This document shows positions 36,654 to 48,192 of a DNA stretch of 64,000 nucleotides, piece by piece; positions within the stretch are counted from its first letter, which is position 1, and every line of letters begins with the position of its first letter. Under the pieces are notes generated by a model. The model was given only the letters and a program-made list of their open reading frames with translations, was not told where the DNA came from and did not search any database. This DNA is from Mesorhizobium wenxiniae. Its GTDB lineage: Bacteria; Pseudomonadota; Alphaproteobacteria; Rhizobiales; Rhizobiaceae. Where the stretch lies: positions 186,001 through 250,000 of the forward strand of contig NZ_NPKH01000016.1 of assembly GCF_002284535.1 (NCBI RefSeq), read 5' to 3'. The position numbers and the translations under genes are program-made.

Positions 36654-37891
36654 ACGCGCGCTTCACGATCACACGACTGGGATCCCAGGGCGACGGCGTC
36701 GCCGAGACGGAAACCGGCGAGCTTTTCATTCCGTTCACGTTGCCCGGTGAAACCGTCACCGCCGCGCGCGAAAAGGATCGCGCCACGCTTATGTCCGTGC
36801 TGGACGCATCGCCGCTTCGCATTGATCCCGCCTGCCGGCATTTCACCGAATGCGGCGGCTGCGCCATCCAGCATCTTGAGGCCGAAGATTATCATCGGTG
36901 GAAGCGCGACAAGGTTGCGCATGCGCTGAACAGCAAGGGCATCACCTGCGACATTGACGCGCTGGTCCCGTGCGCACCGCAGACGCGTCGGCGCGTCGTG
37001 TTCACCGCCCGACGGAGCGAGGCCGGCATGCGGCTCGGCTTTGTTCGCGCGCTGTCGTCCGAAATCATTTCCATCGAGGAATGCCCGATCTCGCTGCCGG
37101 AGATCGTCGCAAAGATCGACCGTCTGAAAGCACTCGCCGAATTGGTTTGCGCAACGACGAAATCGTTTCGCATGACGGTCACGGTGACCGGTTCCGGCCT
37201 CGATGTCGCGGTTCACGATTCCGGCAAGCTCGGCGAGAACCAGCGCCGCGTCGCCTCCAACTTCGTCATCGCTCAGGGACTGGCAAGGCTTTCGATCGAC
37301 GGCGAGGTCATCATCGAGCCCAAAAAGCCTGTTGTCATGTTCGGTGGCGTGGCTGTCGCGGTGCCGCCGGGTGCTTTCCTGCAGGCCACCGAGGCGGCCG
37401 AGCAGGCGATGGCGGACATCGTCGGCCGGCATTTGGTGCGCGCCAAAAAGGTCGCCGATCTCTTCGCCGGCTGCGGCAGCTTCGCGCTACGTCTCGCCGC
37501 CAAGTCGGAAGTCCATGCGGTGGAGGGTGACGCGGCAGCGCTTTCGGCGCTCGACCGGGCGTTCCGTTTCGCCGGCGGTCTGAAGCGGGTAACCAGCGAA
37601 CGCCGCGACCTGTTTCGGCGGCCGCTCACATTTAAGGAGTTGAATGTCTTCGATGGCATTGTGTTCGATCCGCCCCGCGCCGGCGCCGAGGACCAGTCGA
37701 AGCAGATTGCCCGTTCCGACGTGCCGCTTGTCGCCGCGGTTTCCTGCAATCCGGTGACGTTGGCACGCGACCTGCGCATCCTCATCGATGGCGGCTACGC
37801 CCTGAAATGCGTGACGCCGATCGATCAGTTCCTGTGGTCGCCGCATGTCGAAGCCGTTGCGCTTTTGGAGAAGCCGAAACGACGGCGGTAA
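36650..37891 (+). CDS. Class I SAM-dependent RNA methyltransferase, RlmD/TrmA-like (5-methyluridine)
   Basis: 413 aa from ATG 36650, overlapping the tlyA stop by 4 nt; the longer upstream frame is a shadow of tlyA. A reduced TRAM-like N-terminus is followed by a four-Cys Fe-S site (CRHFTECGGC then EECPIS). The catalytic domain has VADLFAGCGSFALRLA, FDGIVFDPPRAGAEDQSK and AVSCNPVTLARDL with the nucleophilic Cys. This is an RumA/RlmD-type m5U methyltransferase of rRNA or tRNA; exact target base not determined. Confidence 0.93.
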   Translation: MNARFTITRLGSQGDGVAETETGELFIPFTLPGETVTAAREKDRATLMSVLDASPLRIDPACRHFTECGGCAIQHLEAEDYHRWKRDKVAHALNSKGITCDIDALVPCAPQTRRRVVFTARRSEAGMRLGFVRALSSEIISIEECPISLPEIVAKIDRLKALAELVCATTKSFRMTVTVTGSGLDVAVHDSGKLGENQRRVASNFVIAQGLARLSIDGEVIIEPKKPVVMFGGVAVAVPPGAFLQATEAAEQAMADIVGRHLVRAKKVADLFAGCGSFALRLAAKSEVHAVEGDAAALSALDRAFRFAGGLKRVTSERRDLFRRPLTFKELNVFDGIVFDPPRAGAEDQSKQIARSDVPLVAAVSCNPVTLARDLRILIDGGYALKCVTPIDQFLWSPHVEAVALLEKPKRRR

Positions 37892-37931
37892 CAGGTTTGC
37901 ATTTGTTTGAGCTTGAATTGCGCGTAAAATG

Positions 37932-37966
37932 AGCACATTTTTATCACATGCTGTTCAAAACGTGCT
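37932..37966. promoter_or_regulatory. Candidate autoregulatory operator of the toxin-antitoxin pair
   Basis: AGCACATTTT (37932-37941) and AAAACGTGCT (37957-37966) form a 10-bp inverted repeat with one mismatch and a 15-nt spacer, ending 11 bp before the antitoxin start. The position fits repression by the antitoxin HTH. Confidence 0.55.
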
Positions 37967-37977
37967 AGGATGATACC

Positions 37978-38349
37978 ATGAATGCCGCAGCTCTCGAAAT
38001 TCGAGCATCGCGCTTTGGCGAGGAACGGACGCCATTTCTTTCGGCAAGACGGGTGGCTGAATTGCTGGGCGTCAATCTGACCGAACTGGCGGGCCTGATC
38101 GGCGTCGCGCGCAACACGCTTGCCGCCAAGACCGGCGCGCGCAAGGTCGATGCTGCATTGAGTCCGATTGTCCGTATCCTGGCGATGGCAGGCGAGATGG
38201 CCGGCGATGAACAGCGTGCGGCGATCTGGTTCAAGCATCAGCCGATCCCCGGCTGGGCGGGAAAGACCGCCTACGATCTCGTTCGAGAGGGCAAGACGGA
38301 CAAGGTGCTTGCCTATCTGGAGGCAGTCCGCTCCGGCATCTATGCCTGA
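37978..38349 (+). CDS. Antitoxin, Xre/MbcA/ParS type (DUF2384)
   Basis: 123 aa. The N-terminal HTH (LSARRVAELLGVNLTELAGL, then GVARNTLAAKTG) precedes a C-terminal MbcA/ParS toxin-binding domain with AAIWFKHQPIPGWAGKTAYD and LVREGKTDKVLAYLEAVRSG. It neutralises the RES toxin encoded immediately downstream and probably represses the operon through the inverted repeat at 37932-37966. Its reading frame overlaps the toxin start by 8 nt. Confidence 0.93.
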   Translation: MNAAALEIRASRFGEERTPFLSARRVAELLGVNLTELAGLIGVARNTLAAKTGARKVDAALSPIVRILAMAGEMAGDEQRAAIWFKHQPIPGWAGKTAYDLVREGKTDKVLAYLEAVRSGIYA

Positions 38350-39334
38350 CAGCAGGCTGAGCCTATGGCGTGCCTTCGTGCCGCGTTGGGCGCATCTTCC
38401 GCTTTCCGGCGAAGGAGCGGCCCGCTTTGGCGGGCGCTGGAATCCGGTGGGCACCCCGACCATCTATGCTGCGCGGGAATTATCGACCGCTTGGGCGGAG
38501 TACAACCAGGGCTTTGTCCAGCATCCGGCGGTGATTGCGCAGCTCGAACTTTCAGGCGCGCGGCTGGCCGACCTGACGGACGCTGATGTGTTGACCAAGC
38601 TCGGCGTGACGGCAGACATTCACCGATGCGAATGGCGCGACATCATGGATCAAGGCCTGGTGCCTGAGACGCACACGCTGAGAGATCGCCTGATTGCCGA
38701 TGGGCATCACGGCGTGATCTACCCGTCCTTCATGTCGCCGGGGGGCACATGCGTCGCCCTCTGGCGATGGAACGAGAACAACGCACCGCGTCTGAAGGTC
38801 ATCGATCCCGACCATCGTTTGCCGAAAACCCCGGCTGTAGGGCAGTTCGAAACTGGCCGGCAGACGGCTATGCTTCTTGCACGCCGCTCTGGCGGTTTCC
38901 GCCACCCTTACAGTCACTTGCCAAGGATCGCGGGCGGCAGCGGCCGAGAGGGACCGGTTTTCGCGACCACAATAGCTGGCGCGGCCGGTCTATCAAACCC
39001 GTGTGCCGCCGACCGTCATCTGGTTCATCCTGAGATGCGGCTGGCCGACGCCGACCGGCACGCCCTGGCCGGCCTTGCCGCACATGCCGATGCCGGTGTC
39101 GAGCTTCATGTCGTTGCCGATCATCGAAACCCGATGCATGGCATCCGGCCCGTTGCCGATCAGCATGGCGCCCTTGATCGGCTGCGTTACCTTACCATTC
39201 TCGATCATGTAGGCCTCGGTGCAGCCGAACACGAACTTGCCCGAGGTGATGTCGACCTGGCCGCCGCCGAAGGAGACGGCATAGATGCCGTTCTTGACCG
39301 ACGCGATGATTTCGTCCGGCTGCATATCGCCTGA
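38342..39334 (+). CDS. RES-domain toxin with aberrant C-terminal extension (probable frameshift)
   Basis: The ORF from ATG 38342 gives 330 aa. Residues 1-165 are a normal RES toxin: SLWRAFVPRWAHLPLSGEGA, FGGRWNPVGTPTIYAARELS, WAEYNQGF and GGTCVALWRWNENNAPRL. RES toxins degrade NAD+. Family members usually end soon after the DPDxRLPKTP segment, at about 155-165 aa. Here that segment (about 38812-38835) is followed by GGCTGTAGGG: a TAG that would end the protein is present one base out of frame. The ORF then continues about 165 codons, reading antisense through tldD from 38993. A small deletion near 38836 is the simplest explanation. Activity is uncertain. Confidence 0.75.
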   Translation: MPDSRLSLWRAFVPRWAHLPLSGEGAARFGGRWNPVGTPTIYAARELSTAWAEYNQGFVQHPAVIAQLELSGARLADLTDADVLTKLGVTADIHRCEWRDIMDQGLVPETHTLRDRLIADGHHGVIYPSFMSPGGTCVALWRWNENNAPRLKVIDPDHRLPKTPAVGQFETGRQTAMLLARRSGGFRHPYSHLPRIAGGSGREGPVFATTIAGAAGLSNPCAADRHLVHPEMRLADADRHALAGLAAHADAGVELHVVADHRNPMHGIRPVADQHGALDRLRYLTILDHVGLGAAEHELARGDVDLAAAEGDGIDAVLDRRDDFVRLHIA

Positions 39335-40405
39335 GGTCATGTAGGTGTTGGTCATGCGCGGCATCGGCTGGTGCGCATAGCCTTCGCGCCGTCCGTTGCC
39401 GGTGGCCTCCATGCCCATCAGCCGGGCGTTCTGGCGGTCCTGCATATAGCCGACAAGCTTGCCGTCATCGATCAGCACGTTGCGGGCCGACGGCGTGCCT
39501 TCGTCATCGACGGTCAGCGACCCACGCCGTTCGGCCATGGTGCCGTCGTCGACGACGGTGACACCCTTCGCGGCCACCTGCTGGCCCATCAGTCCGGCGA
39601 AGGCCGATGTCTTCTTGCGGTTGAAGTCGCCTTCCAGCCCGTGGCCGACGGCTTCGTGCAGCATGACGCCCGGCCAGCCGCTCGACAGCACGATGTCGAA
39701 GGTGCCGGCGGGCGCCGGGACCGCTTCGAGGTTGACCAGCGCCTGCCGCAGCGCCTCCTTGGCCGCGTGCTTCCAGCTCTCCTCGACCAGGAATTCGCCA
39801 AACGCCTTGCGTCCGCCCATGCCGTAGGAGCCGCTCTCCTGGCGGTCGCCGTTGCCGACCACCACCGCCACGTTGATCCTGACCAGCGGGCGGATGTCGC
39901 GCACCATCTGGCCGTCGGCACGCACGATCTCGACATGCTGCCAGGAGGCGGCGAGCGAAGCCGTCACCTGTCGCACGCGCGGATCCTCGGCTCGCAGCCA
40001 CGCATCGATTTCCTGAAGCAGCTTGGCCTTGGCCTCGAAGGAGGGCGAGGGGATCGGGTTCTCGTCGCCATAGAGATGGCGGTTGGTGCGGGCGGGTGCC
40101 GCGGCAAGCGTGCCGGAATAACCGCCCTTCACCGTCGAGACGGCGTCGGCCGCGCGCAGCAGCGATGCTTCGGAAAGATCGCTGGAATGTGCGTAGCCGC
40201 TCGCTTCCCCGGCGACAGCACGCAACCCAAAACCCTGGTCGGTATTGAAATTGGCGGTCTTCAGCCGTCCATTGTCGAACATCAGCGCTTCGCTTTCGCT
40301 GTATTCGAGGAACAGCTCGCCGTCGTCGGCGCCGTTGATGGTCTCGGCGACGATCTGTTTGATGCGATCGTCGGAAATGTCGAATTGGCCGATCAGGCTG
40401 TTCAT
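38993..40405 (-). CDS. tldD: Metalloprotease TldD
   Basis: 470 aa. TldD pairs with TldE/PmbA to degrade unfolded peptides and process modified peptides such as microcin B17 and CcdA. The zinc motif HEAVGHGLEGD is present in the C-terminal half, followed by GTMAERRGSLTVDDEGTPSA and the C-terminal GKAGQGVPVGVGQPHLR. The length is normal. The partner gene tldE is not in the window. Its 3' half is overlapped antisense by the read-through tail of the RES toxin frame. Confidence 0.96.
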   Translation of the reverse strand: MNSLIGQFDISDDRIKQIVAETINGADDGELFLEYSESEALMFDNGRLKTANFNTDQGFGLRAVAGEASGYAHSSDLSEASLLRAADAVSTVKGGYSGTLAAAPARTNRHLYGDENPIPSPSFEAKAKLLQEIDAWLRAEDPRVRQVTASLAASWQHVEIVRADGQMVRDIRPLVRINVAVVVGNGDRQESGSYGMGGRKAFGEFLVEESWKHAAKEALRQALVNLEAVPAPAGTFDIVLSSGWPGVMLHEAVGHGLEGDFNRKKTSAFAGLMGQQVAAKGVTVVDDGTMAERRGSLTVDDEGTPSARNVLIDDGKLVGYMQDRQNARLMGMEATGNGRREGYAHQPMPRMTNTYMTSGDMQPDEIIASVKNGIYAVSFGGGQVDITSGKFVFGCTEAYMIENGKVTQPIKGAMLIGNGPDAMHRVSMIGNDMKLDTGIGMCGKAGQGVPVGVGQPHLRMNQMTVGGTRV

Positions 40406-40539
40406 GGCAGGTCCGTCCGTGGAAAGAGGTTGTCCTCACGATGTAGGCGCGAACGTGCGCCGAGACAATCGACGACGACCATTGTCATCGCCAAAGGCCA
40501 GTCACAATCGCTTTCTCGGATCTTGGTTCTGACCGGTTC

Positions 40540-41109
40540 TCAAGGCAGGGCGGCGAACCCGTCGGCGAAACCCTTGAGCTCGACCGGGATGCCGATGCCT
40601 TCCTCCGGCGTCTGGAAGACAATGAAGGTGGCTGACGTTCCGGTCTTCAGCGTGTCGAGCAGCGGCTTTTCGAGAATGACCTCGGCGTAGCAGCCGTCCT
40701 GGAAGCAGCGCACGAAATAGGCCCGGCCGATGTCCTTGCCATCGACATTGAGGCCGAGCCCGTTGGGCAGCAGCACGCCGAGCGGCGCCAGCACGCGCAG
40801 GATTTCAGCCTTGTTGTCGGCGGTGCGCAGCACGACGACGGAAAGCCCCATCTCTGGACGGTCCTCGGCGACGACGTTCTGCATCATCACGCATTGTTCC
40901 GATGTGGCGCCGGCCGGCGTGTCGCAGATGATCGACCACGCGCCATGCGTCGAGCGCACCTTGCCGCTTGGCTGTGCAGCATTGGCCTGGCTGGACAGGC
41001 CGACGCCAGACAGGCCAACGGTAGACACCGCGGCGAGAAAGATGACGTTCGCCAAGGTTCTCGAAAGCCCAAGTCTCGAAAGCCCAAGTTCCCAAAGCCA
41101 AGAGTTCAT
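40540..41109 (-). CDS. Invasion-associated locus B (IalB) family periplasmic protein
   Basis: 189 aa from ATG 41109 (MNSWLWELGLSRLGLSRTLA) with GGAG 6-7 nt upstream. A hydrophobic stretch (LANVIFLAAVSTVGLSGVGL) then an AANA-type site indicate export. The mature part fits IalB: HGAWSIICDTP, CVMMQNVV, APLGVLLPNGLGLNVDG and CFQDGCYAEVIL with paired Cys. IalB was named for erythrocyte invasion in Bartonella, but homologues are general periplasmic proteins in rhizobia. It is divergent from ctaC. Confidence 0.9.
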   Translation of the reverse strand: MNSWLWELGLSRLGLSRTLANVIFLAAVSTVGLSGVGLSSQANAAQPSGKVRSTHGAWSIICDTPAGATSEQCVMMQNVVAEDRPEMGLSVVVLRTADNKAEILRVLAPLGVLLPNGLGLNVDGKDIGRAYFVRCFQDGCYAEVILEKPLLDTLKTGTSATFIVFQTPEEGIGIPVELKGFADGFAALP

Positions 41110-41474
41110 GACGGCTCCAATGCGAATCACGGCACTTTAAGCCGCGCCAAGGGCAAGTAAAGGATGAGACCACTTCCGGCCTGCCTCGACCAAGGCAATT
41201 GTGCGCTTTTCCGTGCCAAATTCGCCCGAATTGCGACAGCCCGGCGCATTTTGCCAGGACAGTCCGCCGCTCGGGCTTCCGCGATCCGCCACCGCCGCGG
41301 CCGCCGCCAAAATGCGCAGCCGCGCTTGCGCGCAAAAATGCCGCACGGTTTCCTCCGCTCCTTTCTTGCGGAGGCAAATAGAGTATGGTTTGAACCAGCC
41401 TCGGGACTGTCCGGGATTCCCGTCCCGGCGATGTTCGATATTCTTGCGGTCCGATCGCGAGGAACTGGGAGATA
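41110..41474. other. Divergent promoter region between ialB and ctaC
   Basis: 365 bp with no supported gene; short frames on both strands are not protein-like. The region must hold promoters for the cytochrome oxidase operon and the IalB gene. I see no convincing FNR/FixK-type TTGAT-N4-ATCAA box. Confidence 0.5.
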
Positions 41475-44058
<2,584 letters not shown>

Positions 44059-44080
44059 GCGGCTGCCTGGGCGAATACGG

Positions 44081-44106
44081 AACCGCCGGTCCGCCCGGCG
44101 GTTTTG
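44081..44106 (+). terminator. Rho-independent terminator-like hairpin after ctaD
   Basis: AACCGCCGG (44081-44089), loop TCCGC, CCGGCGGTT (44095-44103), then TT. It may reduce transcription into ctaB relative to ctaCD, giving more structural subunits than assembly factors. Confidence 0.75.
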
Positions 44107-44135
44107 GCCAACGGAATGATGGACTTTAAGTACGC

Positions 44136-45080
44136 ATGGCCCTTGTCGACGACACATTGACTGACGAACCGGGCTTTCGCATGTCGGAAGCAACGGCGGG
44201 CGATTTCTTCGCCCTGTTGAAGCCGCGTGTCATGTCGCTGGTGGTGTTCACCGCCTTTGTCGGTTTGGTCGCGGCCCCCGTGACCATCAACCCGCTTCTG
44301 GCGGTGATCGCCATCCTGGCTATTGCCATTGGTGCTGGCGCGTCCGGCGCGCTCAACATGTGGTATGACGCCGATATCGATGCGGTGATGACCAGGACCG
44401 CCGGCCGTCCTGTGCCGGCCGGCCGCATCCGGCCGGGCGAGGCGTTGAGCTTCGGCCTGGTGCTGTCGGTGCTGTCGGTGATGACGCTCGGCGTGCTTGT
44501 CAACTGGCTGTCGGCGACGCTGCTGGCCTTCACCATCTTCTTCTATGCGGTCGTCTACACGATGTGGCTGAAGCGCTGGACGCCGCAGAACATTGTCATC
44601 GGCGGTGCTGCCGGCGCCATTCCGCCGGTGATCGGCTGGGCCGCGGTGACCGGAACGGTCAGCCTGGAAAGCGCCGTCCTGTTCCTGATCATCTTCCTGT
44701 GGACGCCGCCGCATTTCTGGGCGCTCGCTCTCTTCAAGTCCGAGGACTATGCCAGGGCCGGCATCCCGATGATGCCGAATGTCGCCGGCCAGGCTTCGAC
44801 CCGACGCCAGATCTTTGCCTACGCGCTGATCCTCGCGCCGGTTGGCGTGCTGCCATGGGCGCTCGGTTTCACCACGCCCGCCTATGGGGTCTTTGCGGTG
44901 CTGCTCGGTGCCGGCTTTGTCTGGTATGCGTGGAAGGTGCTGCAGATGGCGGACGACGACCATGTGATGAAGCCGGCCAAGGCATTGTTCGGCTACTCAC
45001 TGCTCTACCTCTTCGCCATCTTCGCCATCTACCTTGCCGACTGCGTTGTCGCGCGCGTGCTGGCCATGGGCGGAGCATGA
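44136..45080 (+). CDS. ctaB: Protoheme IX farnesyltransferase (heme O synthase)
   Basis: Attaches farnesyl to heme B to make heme O, the precursor of heme A for CtaD. 314 aa and about nine hydrophobic segments. Motifs are [20 protein letters not shown] (first Asp-rich prenyl-diphosphate site) and [20 protein letters not shown] (second conserved region). The Shine-Dalgarno is weak. The stop overlaps the coxF start (ATGA), consistent with translational coupling. Confidence 0.97.
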   Translation: MALVDDTLTDEPGFRMSEATAGDFFALLKPRVMSLVVFTAFVGLVAAPVTINPLLAVIAILAIAIGAGASGALNMWYDADIDAVMTRTAGRPVPAGRIRPGEALSFGLVLSVLSVMTLGVLVNWLSATLLAFTIFFYAVVYTMWLKRWTPQNIVIGGAAGAIPPVIGWAAVTGTVSLESAVLFLIIFLWTPPHFWALALFKSEDYARAGIPMMPNVAGQASTRRQIFAYALILAPVGVLPWALGFTTPAYGVFAVLLGAGFVWYAWKVLQMADDDHVMKPAKALFGYSLLYLFAIFAIYLADCVVARVLAMGGA

Positions 45081-45244
45081 CCATGGCCGATAAGAAACTT
45101 GAACTCGTCACGCTGACCGAGCGCCAGCAGAAGGCCCGGCGCAACCGTTCGGTAGCCATCGGCCTGGCGCTGGCGGTGCTTGTCGTCATCTTCTATATCG
45201 CGACCGTCGTGAAGTTCGGTCACAACCTCACCGGAACGATGTGA
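45077..45244 (+). CDS. CoxF-like small membrane protein
   Basis: 55 aa ([20 protein letters not shown]) with one transmembrane helix ([19 protein letters not shown]). It sits between ctaB and ctaG, overlapping ctaB by 4 nt, as in other Hyphomicrobiales where it is called CoxF. The function is not established; the location suggests a role in oxidase assembly. Met3 (45083) is an alternative start. Confidence 0.85.
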   Translation: MTMADKKLELVTLTERQQKARRNRSVAIGLALAVLVVIFYIATVVKFGHNLTGTM

Positions 45245-45252
45245 GGCTCAAG

Positions 45253-45894
45253 ATGAACCGCAAAACAGTGACCCATCCTCAAAAGAGGAACACCAACCGC
45301 ATCGTCGCCGGCGTCTGCATCGCCTTTTTCGGCGGCATGATCGGCATGGCCTATGCTGCGGTGCCGCTCTACGCGATGTTCTGCCAGGCGACCGGTTACG
45401 GCGGCACCGTGAAACGCGCAACGCAGCAATATGCCGACCGCGTGCTCGATCGCGATATCACCATCCGCTTCGACGCCAACACAGTCGGCGTGCCATGGCA
45501 GTTTGAGCCAGTCGACCGCTCGATCACCATCAAGATAGGCGAGACGGCGCAGGCGCATTATAGCGCGACCAACAAGTTCGTCCGGGCGACTACCGGCCGC
45601 GCGACCTTCAACGTGCAGCCGGAACTGGCGGGATCTTATTTCAACAAGGTCGAGTGTTTCTGCTTTACCGACACGACGTTGAAGCCTGGCGAGACGCTGG
45701 ACATGCCGGTCGTGTTCTATGTAGATCCCGACATCGTCTACGCGCCGGAACTGAAGGACCTGAAGACGATTACCCTGTCCTACACGATGTTCCCGGTCGA
45801 GAGGAACGAGAAGAACAAACCGGTCGCGTCGTCGGCGCCGGCCGAAGGCACAAGCAACAAAGTTTCACATACCGAACGAAGCCTCGGGGGTTGA
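45253..45894 (+). CDS. ctaG: Cytochrome c oxidase assembly protein CtaG/Cox11
   Basis: Membrane-anchored copper chaperone that delivers Cu to CuB of CtaD. 213 aa from ATG 45253 with GAGG 5-6 nt upstream; GTG 45241, overlapping the coxF stop, is an alternative. One N-terminal transmembrane helix ([20 protein letters not shown]) is followed by a periplasmic immunoglobulin-like domain with the Cu motif [27 protein letters not shown] segment and a variable tail follow. ctaE starts one base after its stop. Confidence 0.96.
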   Translation: MNRKTVTHPQKRNTNRIVAGVCIAFFGGMIGMAYAAVPLYAMFCQATGYGGTVKRATQQYADRVLDRDITIRFDANTVGVPWQFEPVDRSITIKIGETAQAHYSATNKFVRATTGRATFNVQPELAGSYFNKVECFCFTDTTLKPGETLDMPVVFYVDPDIVYAPELKDLKTITLSYTMFPVERNEKNKPVASSAPAEGTSNKVSHTERSLGG

Positions 45895-45895
45895 T

Positions 45896-46777
45896 ATGGC
45901 AGACGCTCACGCAAAACCACAACATGACTACCATCTCGTCGACCCGAGCCCGTGGCCGTTCCTTGGCTCGGTCGGCGCGCTGGTCACCGCGATCGGCGGC
46001 GTCTGTTACATGCAGTATCTCAAGGGCGGCGATTTCCCGATCTTCGGCTTCAACATCGCCAATCCGTGGCTGTTCTTCATCGGCCTTTTGATCGTTATCT
46101 ACACGATGTACGCCTGGTGGTCGGATACCATCAAGGAAGCGCATGAAGGCCACCACACGCGTGTCGTGTCGCTGCATCTACGCTACGGCATGATCATGTT
46201 CATCGCTTCCGAGGTGATGTTCTTCGTCGCCTGGTTCTGGGCTTTCTTCGACGCCAGCCTGTTTCCCGGCGAGGCACAGCAATACGCCCGCGCCGCCTTC
46301 ACCGGCGGTGTATGGCCGCCGAAGGGTCTCGAGGTTCTCGACCCCTTCCACCTGCCGCTCTACAACACCGTCATCCTGCTTTTGTCGGGCACTACGGTGA
46401 CCTGGGCGCACCACGCGCTCATTCATGGCGACCGCAAGGGGCTGATCAACGGCCTGGTGCTGACCGTCGGTCTCGGCATGCTGTTCACCATGGTGCAGGC
46501 TTACGAGTACATTCACGCCCCGTTCGGCTTCAGGGATTCGATCTACGGCGCCACTTTCTTCATGGCGACCGGCTTCCACGGCTTCCATGTCATCATCGGC
46601 ACGATCTTCCTGCTGGTCTGCCTGGTCCGTGCGATCAAGGGCGATTTCACGCCCAAGCAGCATTTCGGCTTCGAGGCGGCCGCCTGGTACTGGCACTTCG
46701 TCGACGTGGTCTGGTTGTTCCTGTTCGCGTCGATCTATGTCTGGGCCTCGAGCGGCGCGGTCATTGAAGGCCACTGA
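45896..46777 (+). CDS. ctaE: Cytochrome c oxidase subunit III
   Basis: Third core subunit, all-helical, stabilising CtaD. 293 aa with seven predicted helices. Typical stretches are [69 protein letters not shown] and the terminal [19 protein letters not shown]. It follows ctaG by one base. A hairpin with a T-rich tail follows the stop. Confidence 0.97.
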   Translation: MADAHAKPQHDYHLVDPSPWPFLGSVGALVTAIGGVCYMQYLKGGDFPIFGFNIANPWLFFIGLLIVIYTMYAWWSDTIKEAHEGHHTRVVSLHLRYGMIMFIASEVMFFVAWFWAFFDASLFPGEAQQYARAAFTGGVWPPKGLEVLDPFHLPLYNTVILLLSGTTVTWAHHALIHGDRKGLINGLVLTVGLGMLFTMVQAYEYIHAPFGFRDSIYGATFFMATGFHGFHVIIGTIFLLVCLVRAIKGDFTPKQHFGFEAAAWYWHFVDVVWLFLFASIYVWASSGAVIEGH

Positions 46778-46799
46778 CATCTTCTTGACGAAATCGACG

Positions 46800-46833
46800 A
46801 GGCGGCTGCGGCGACGTGGCCGCCTTATCTTTT
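46800..46833 (+). terminator. Possible terminator after ctaE
   Basis: AGGCGGC (46800-46806) and GCCGCCT (46819-46825) form a stem followed by TATCTTTT. The stem is short; attenuation rather than full termination is plausible because DUF983 and surf1 genes follow. Confidence 0.55.
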
Positions 46834-46859
46834 GGGGCGAAGGGCACTAAGGTATCGCA

Positions 46860-47246
46860 ATGAGCGACGACAAGGCGATCTGGCCACCAATCGATCCGAT
46901 TTCGGCTGGCCTGCACGGCCGCTGCCCGCGCTGTGGCAAGGGACCGCTGTTTTCCGGCTTCCTCACGGTCGGCAAACGCTGCGCCAATTGCGGCCTCGAC
47001 TATTCCTACGCCGATGCCGGCGACGGGCCGGCGGTGTTCGTCATCCTGATCATCGGCTTCATCGTCGTCGGGCTGGCGCTGTGGATGGAGGTGACGCTGA
47101 GCCCGCCGCTCTGGCTGCATCTCGTGTTGTGGATACCGCTAACGCTGGTGCTTTGCCTGGGCGCGCTCAGGCTGATCAAGGGTGTGCTCTTGACGCTGCA
47201 ATACCGCAACAAGGCGGCGGAGGGCAGGCTGGACCTCGGCGAATGA
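46860..47246 (+). CDS. DUF983 family membrane protein
   Basis: 128 aa with two CxxC pairs at the N-terminus (CPRCGKGPLFSGFL and CANCGLDYS), like a zinc ribbon, then two transmembrane helices (VFVILIIGFIVVGLALWM and LWIPLTLVLCLGALRL). DUF983 proteins are regularly encoded next to ctaE and surf1, pointing to a cytochrome oxidase-related role, not yet defined. AAGGT precedes ATG 46860. The stop overlaps the surf1 start (ATGA). Confidence 0.92.
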   Translation: MSDDKAIWPPIDPISAGLHGRCPRCGKGPLFSGFLTVGKRCANCGLDYSYADAGDGPAVFVILIIGFIVVGLALWMEVTLSPPLWLHLVLWIPLTLVLCLGALRLIKGVLLTLQYRNKAAEGRLDLGE

Positions 47247-48052
47247 GCACGACATCCGATTCAGTGGCAGGCCTTTCGCGACCAAAGACGGCATTGCTGC
47301 TTGGCCTAGGCCTCGTGCTGTTCTTCATTTTGCTTGGGCTAGGCACCTGGCAGGTGCAGCGCCTCTACTGGAAAGAGGGTCTTATTCAGACTATCGACCA
47401 GCGCACGCACTTTGCGCCTGTGCCTTTGGCCGAGGTCGAAAAGCGGTTCACCTCCACCGGCGACGTCGACTACACACCGGTGACGGTATCAGGCACTTTC
47501 CTGCATCACGGCGAGCGACATTTCTTCGCGACCTGGGAAGGCCAGTCGGGTTTCGATGTCTTCACGCCCTTGCGACTGGAGGACGGCCGCGTTGTTCTGA
47601 TCAATCGCGGCTTCGTACCGTACGATCTCAAGGACGCGGCCAAGCGCCCGCAAAGCCAGGGTGCGGGCCAGGTGACGGTGACGGGGCTCGCCCGCAATCC
47701 GCTGCCGGCAAAGCCCTCGATAATGCTTCCCGACAATGATCCGCAGAAGAACATCTTCTACTGGAAGGATCGCGACGCCATGGCGGCCAGCGCCGGTCTG
47801 CCGGCCGGCGCGGGGCTGGTGCCGTTCTTCATCGACGCGGACGCCACCCCGAACCCGGGTGGGCTGCCGGTCGGCGGCGTTACCATCATCGACCTGCCGA
47901 ACAGCCATTTGCAATATGCCGTAACCTGGTACGGCCTTGCCGCTGCCCTTGCCGGCGTCCTCATCTTCATGCTTCGCCGCCCGGCGAAAGACGCATCGGC
48001 CCGAAAATCGGAATCGATTCGAAAAGCACGATGCGTAGATAAAAAGTGTTAG
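47243..48052 (+). CDS. SURF1 family protein, C-terminal tail from an intergenic repeat
   Basis: 269 aa membrane protein that helps insert heme a into CtaD. The N-terminal helix (ALLLGLGLVLFFILLGLGTW) leads into GTWQVQRLYWKEGLI. Family motifs are VTVSGTFLHHGERHF, VLINRGFVPYD, NIFYWKDRDAMA and the second helix near the end (WYGLAAALAGVLIFMLRRP). The last 20 or so codons (from about 47990, ASARKSESIRKARCVDKKC) and the stop come from dispersed hairpin-repeat sequence, so the native C-terminus seems to have been replaced. Confidence 0.94.
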   Translation: MSTTSDSVAGLSRPKTALLLGLGLVLFFILLGLGTWQVQRLYWKEGLIQTIDQRTHFAPVPLAEVEKRFTSTGDVDYTPVTVSGTFLHHGERHFFATWEGQSGFDVFTPLRLEDGRVVLINRGFVPYDLKDAAKRPQSQGAGQVTVTGLARNPLPAKPSIMLPDNDPQKNIFYWKDRDAMAASAGLPAGAGLVPFFIDADATPNPGGLPVGGVTIIDLPNSHLQYAVTWYGLAAALAGVLIFMLRRPAKDASARKSESIRKARCVDKKC

Positions 48053-48092
48053 AGCGTACTTTGTGCGTCCAAATGGACGCACGTCGCTCTAA
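47998..48092. repeat. Composite hairpin repeat overlapping the surf1 end
   Basis: The first part (CCGAAAATCGGAATCGATTC then GAAAAGCACGATGCG) resembles the rhizobial CGAAAATCG type. The second part (48049-48092) is a long palindrome, TTAGAGCG...GTGCGTCC-AAAT-GGACGCAC...CGCTCTAA, the best-conserved copy of family B in the window. It may end transcripts of the oxidase block before ispH. Confidence 0.8.
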
Positions 48093-48192
48093 TGATCGGC
48101 ACCGGCGCCCTTGACAGGGCAGGGGTGCGCACCTCATTTCGCGCCTTGAGTTCAAGACTTGAGTTCATGCTACGACCAGCCGGCCGGTAATC

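Noticed and set aside
39371..40690. 439-codon plus-strand frame over tldD
   Set aside because: Antisense shadow of tldD, running on into the tldD-ialB gap and ialB.
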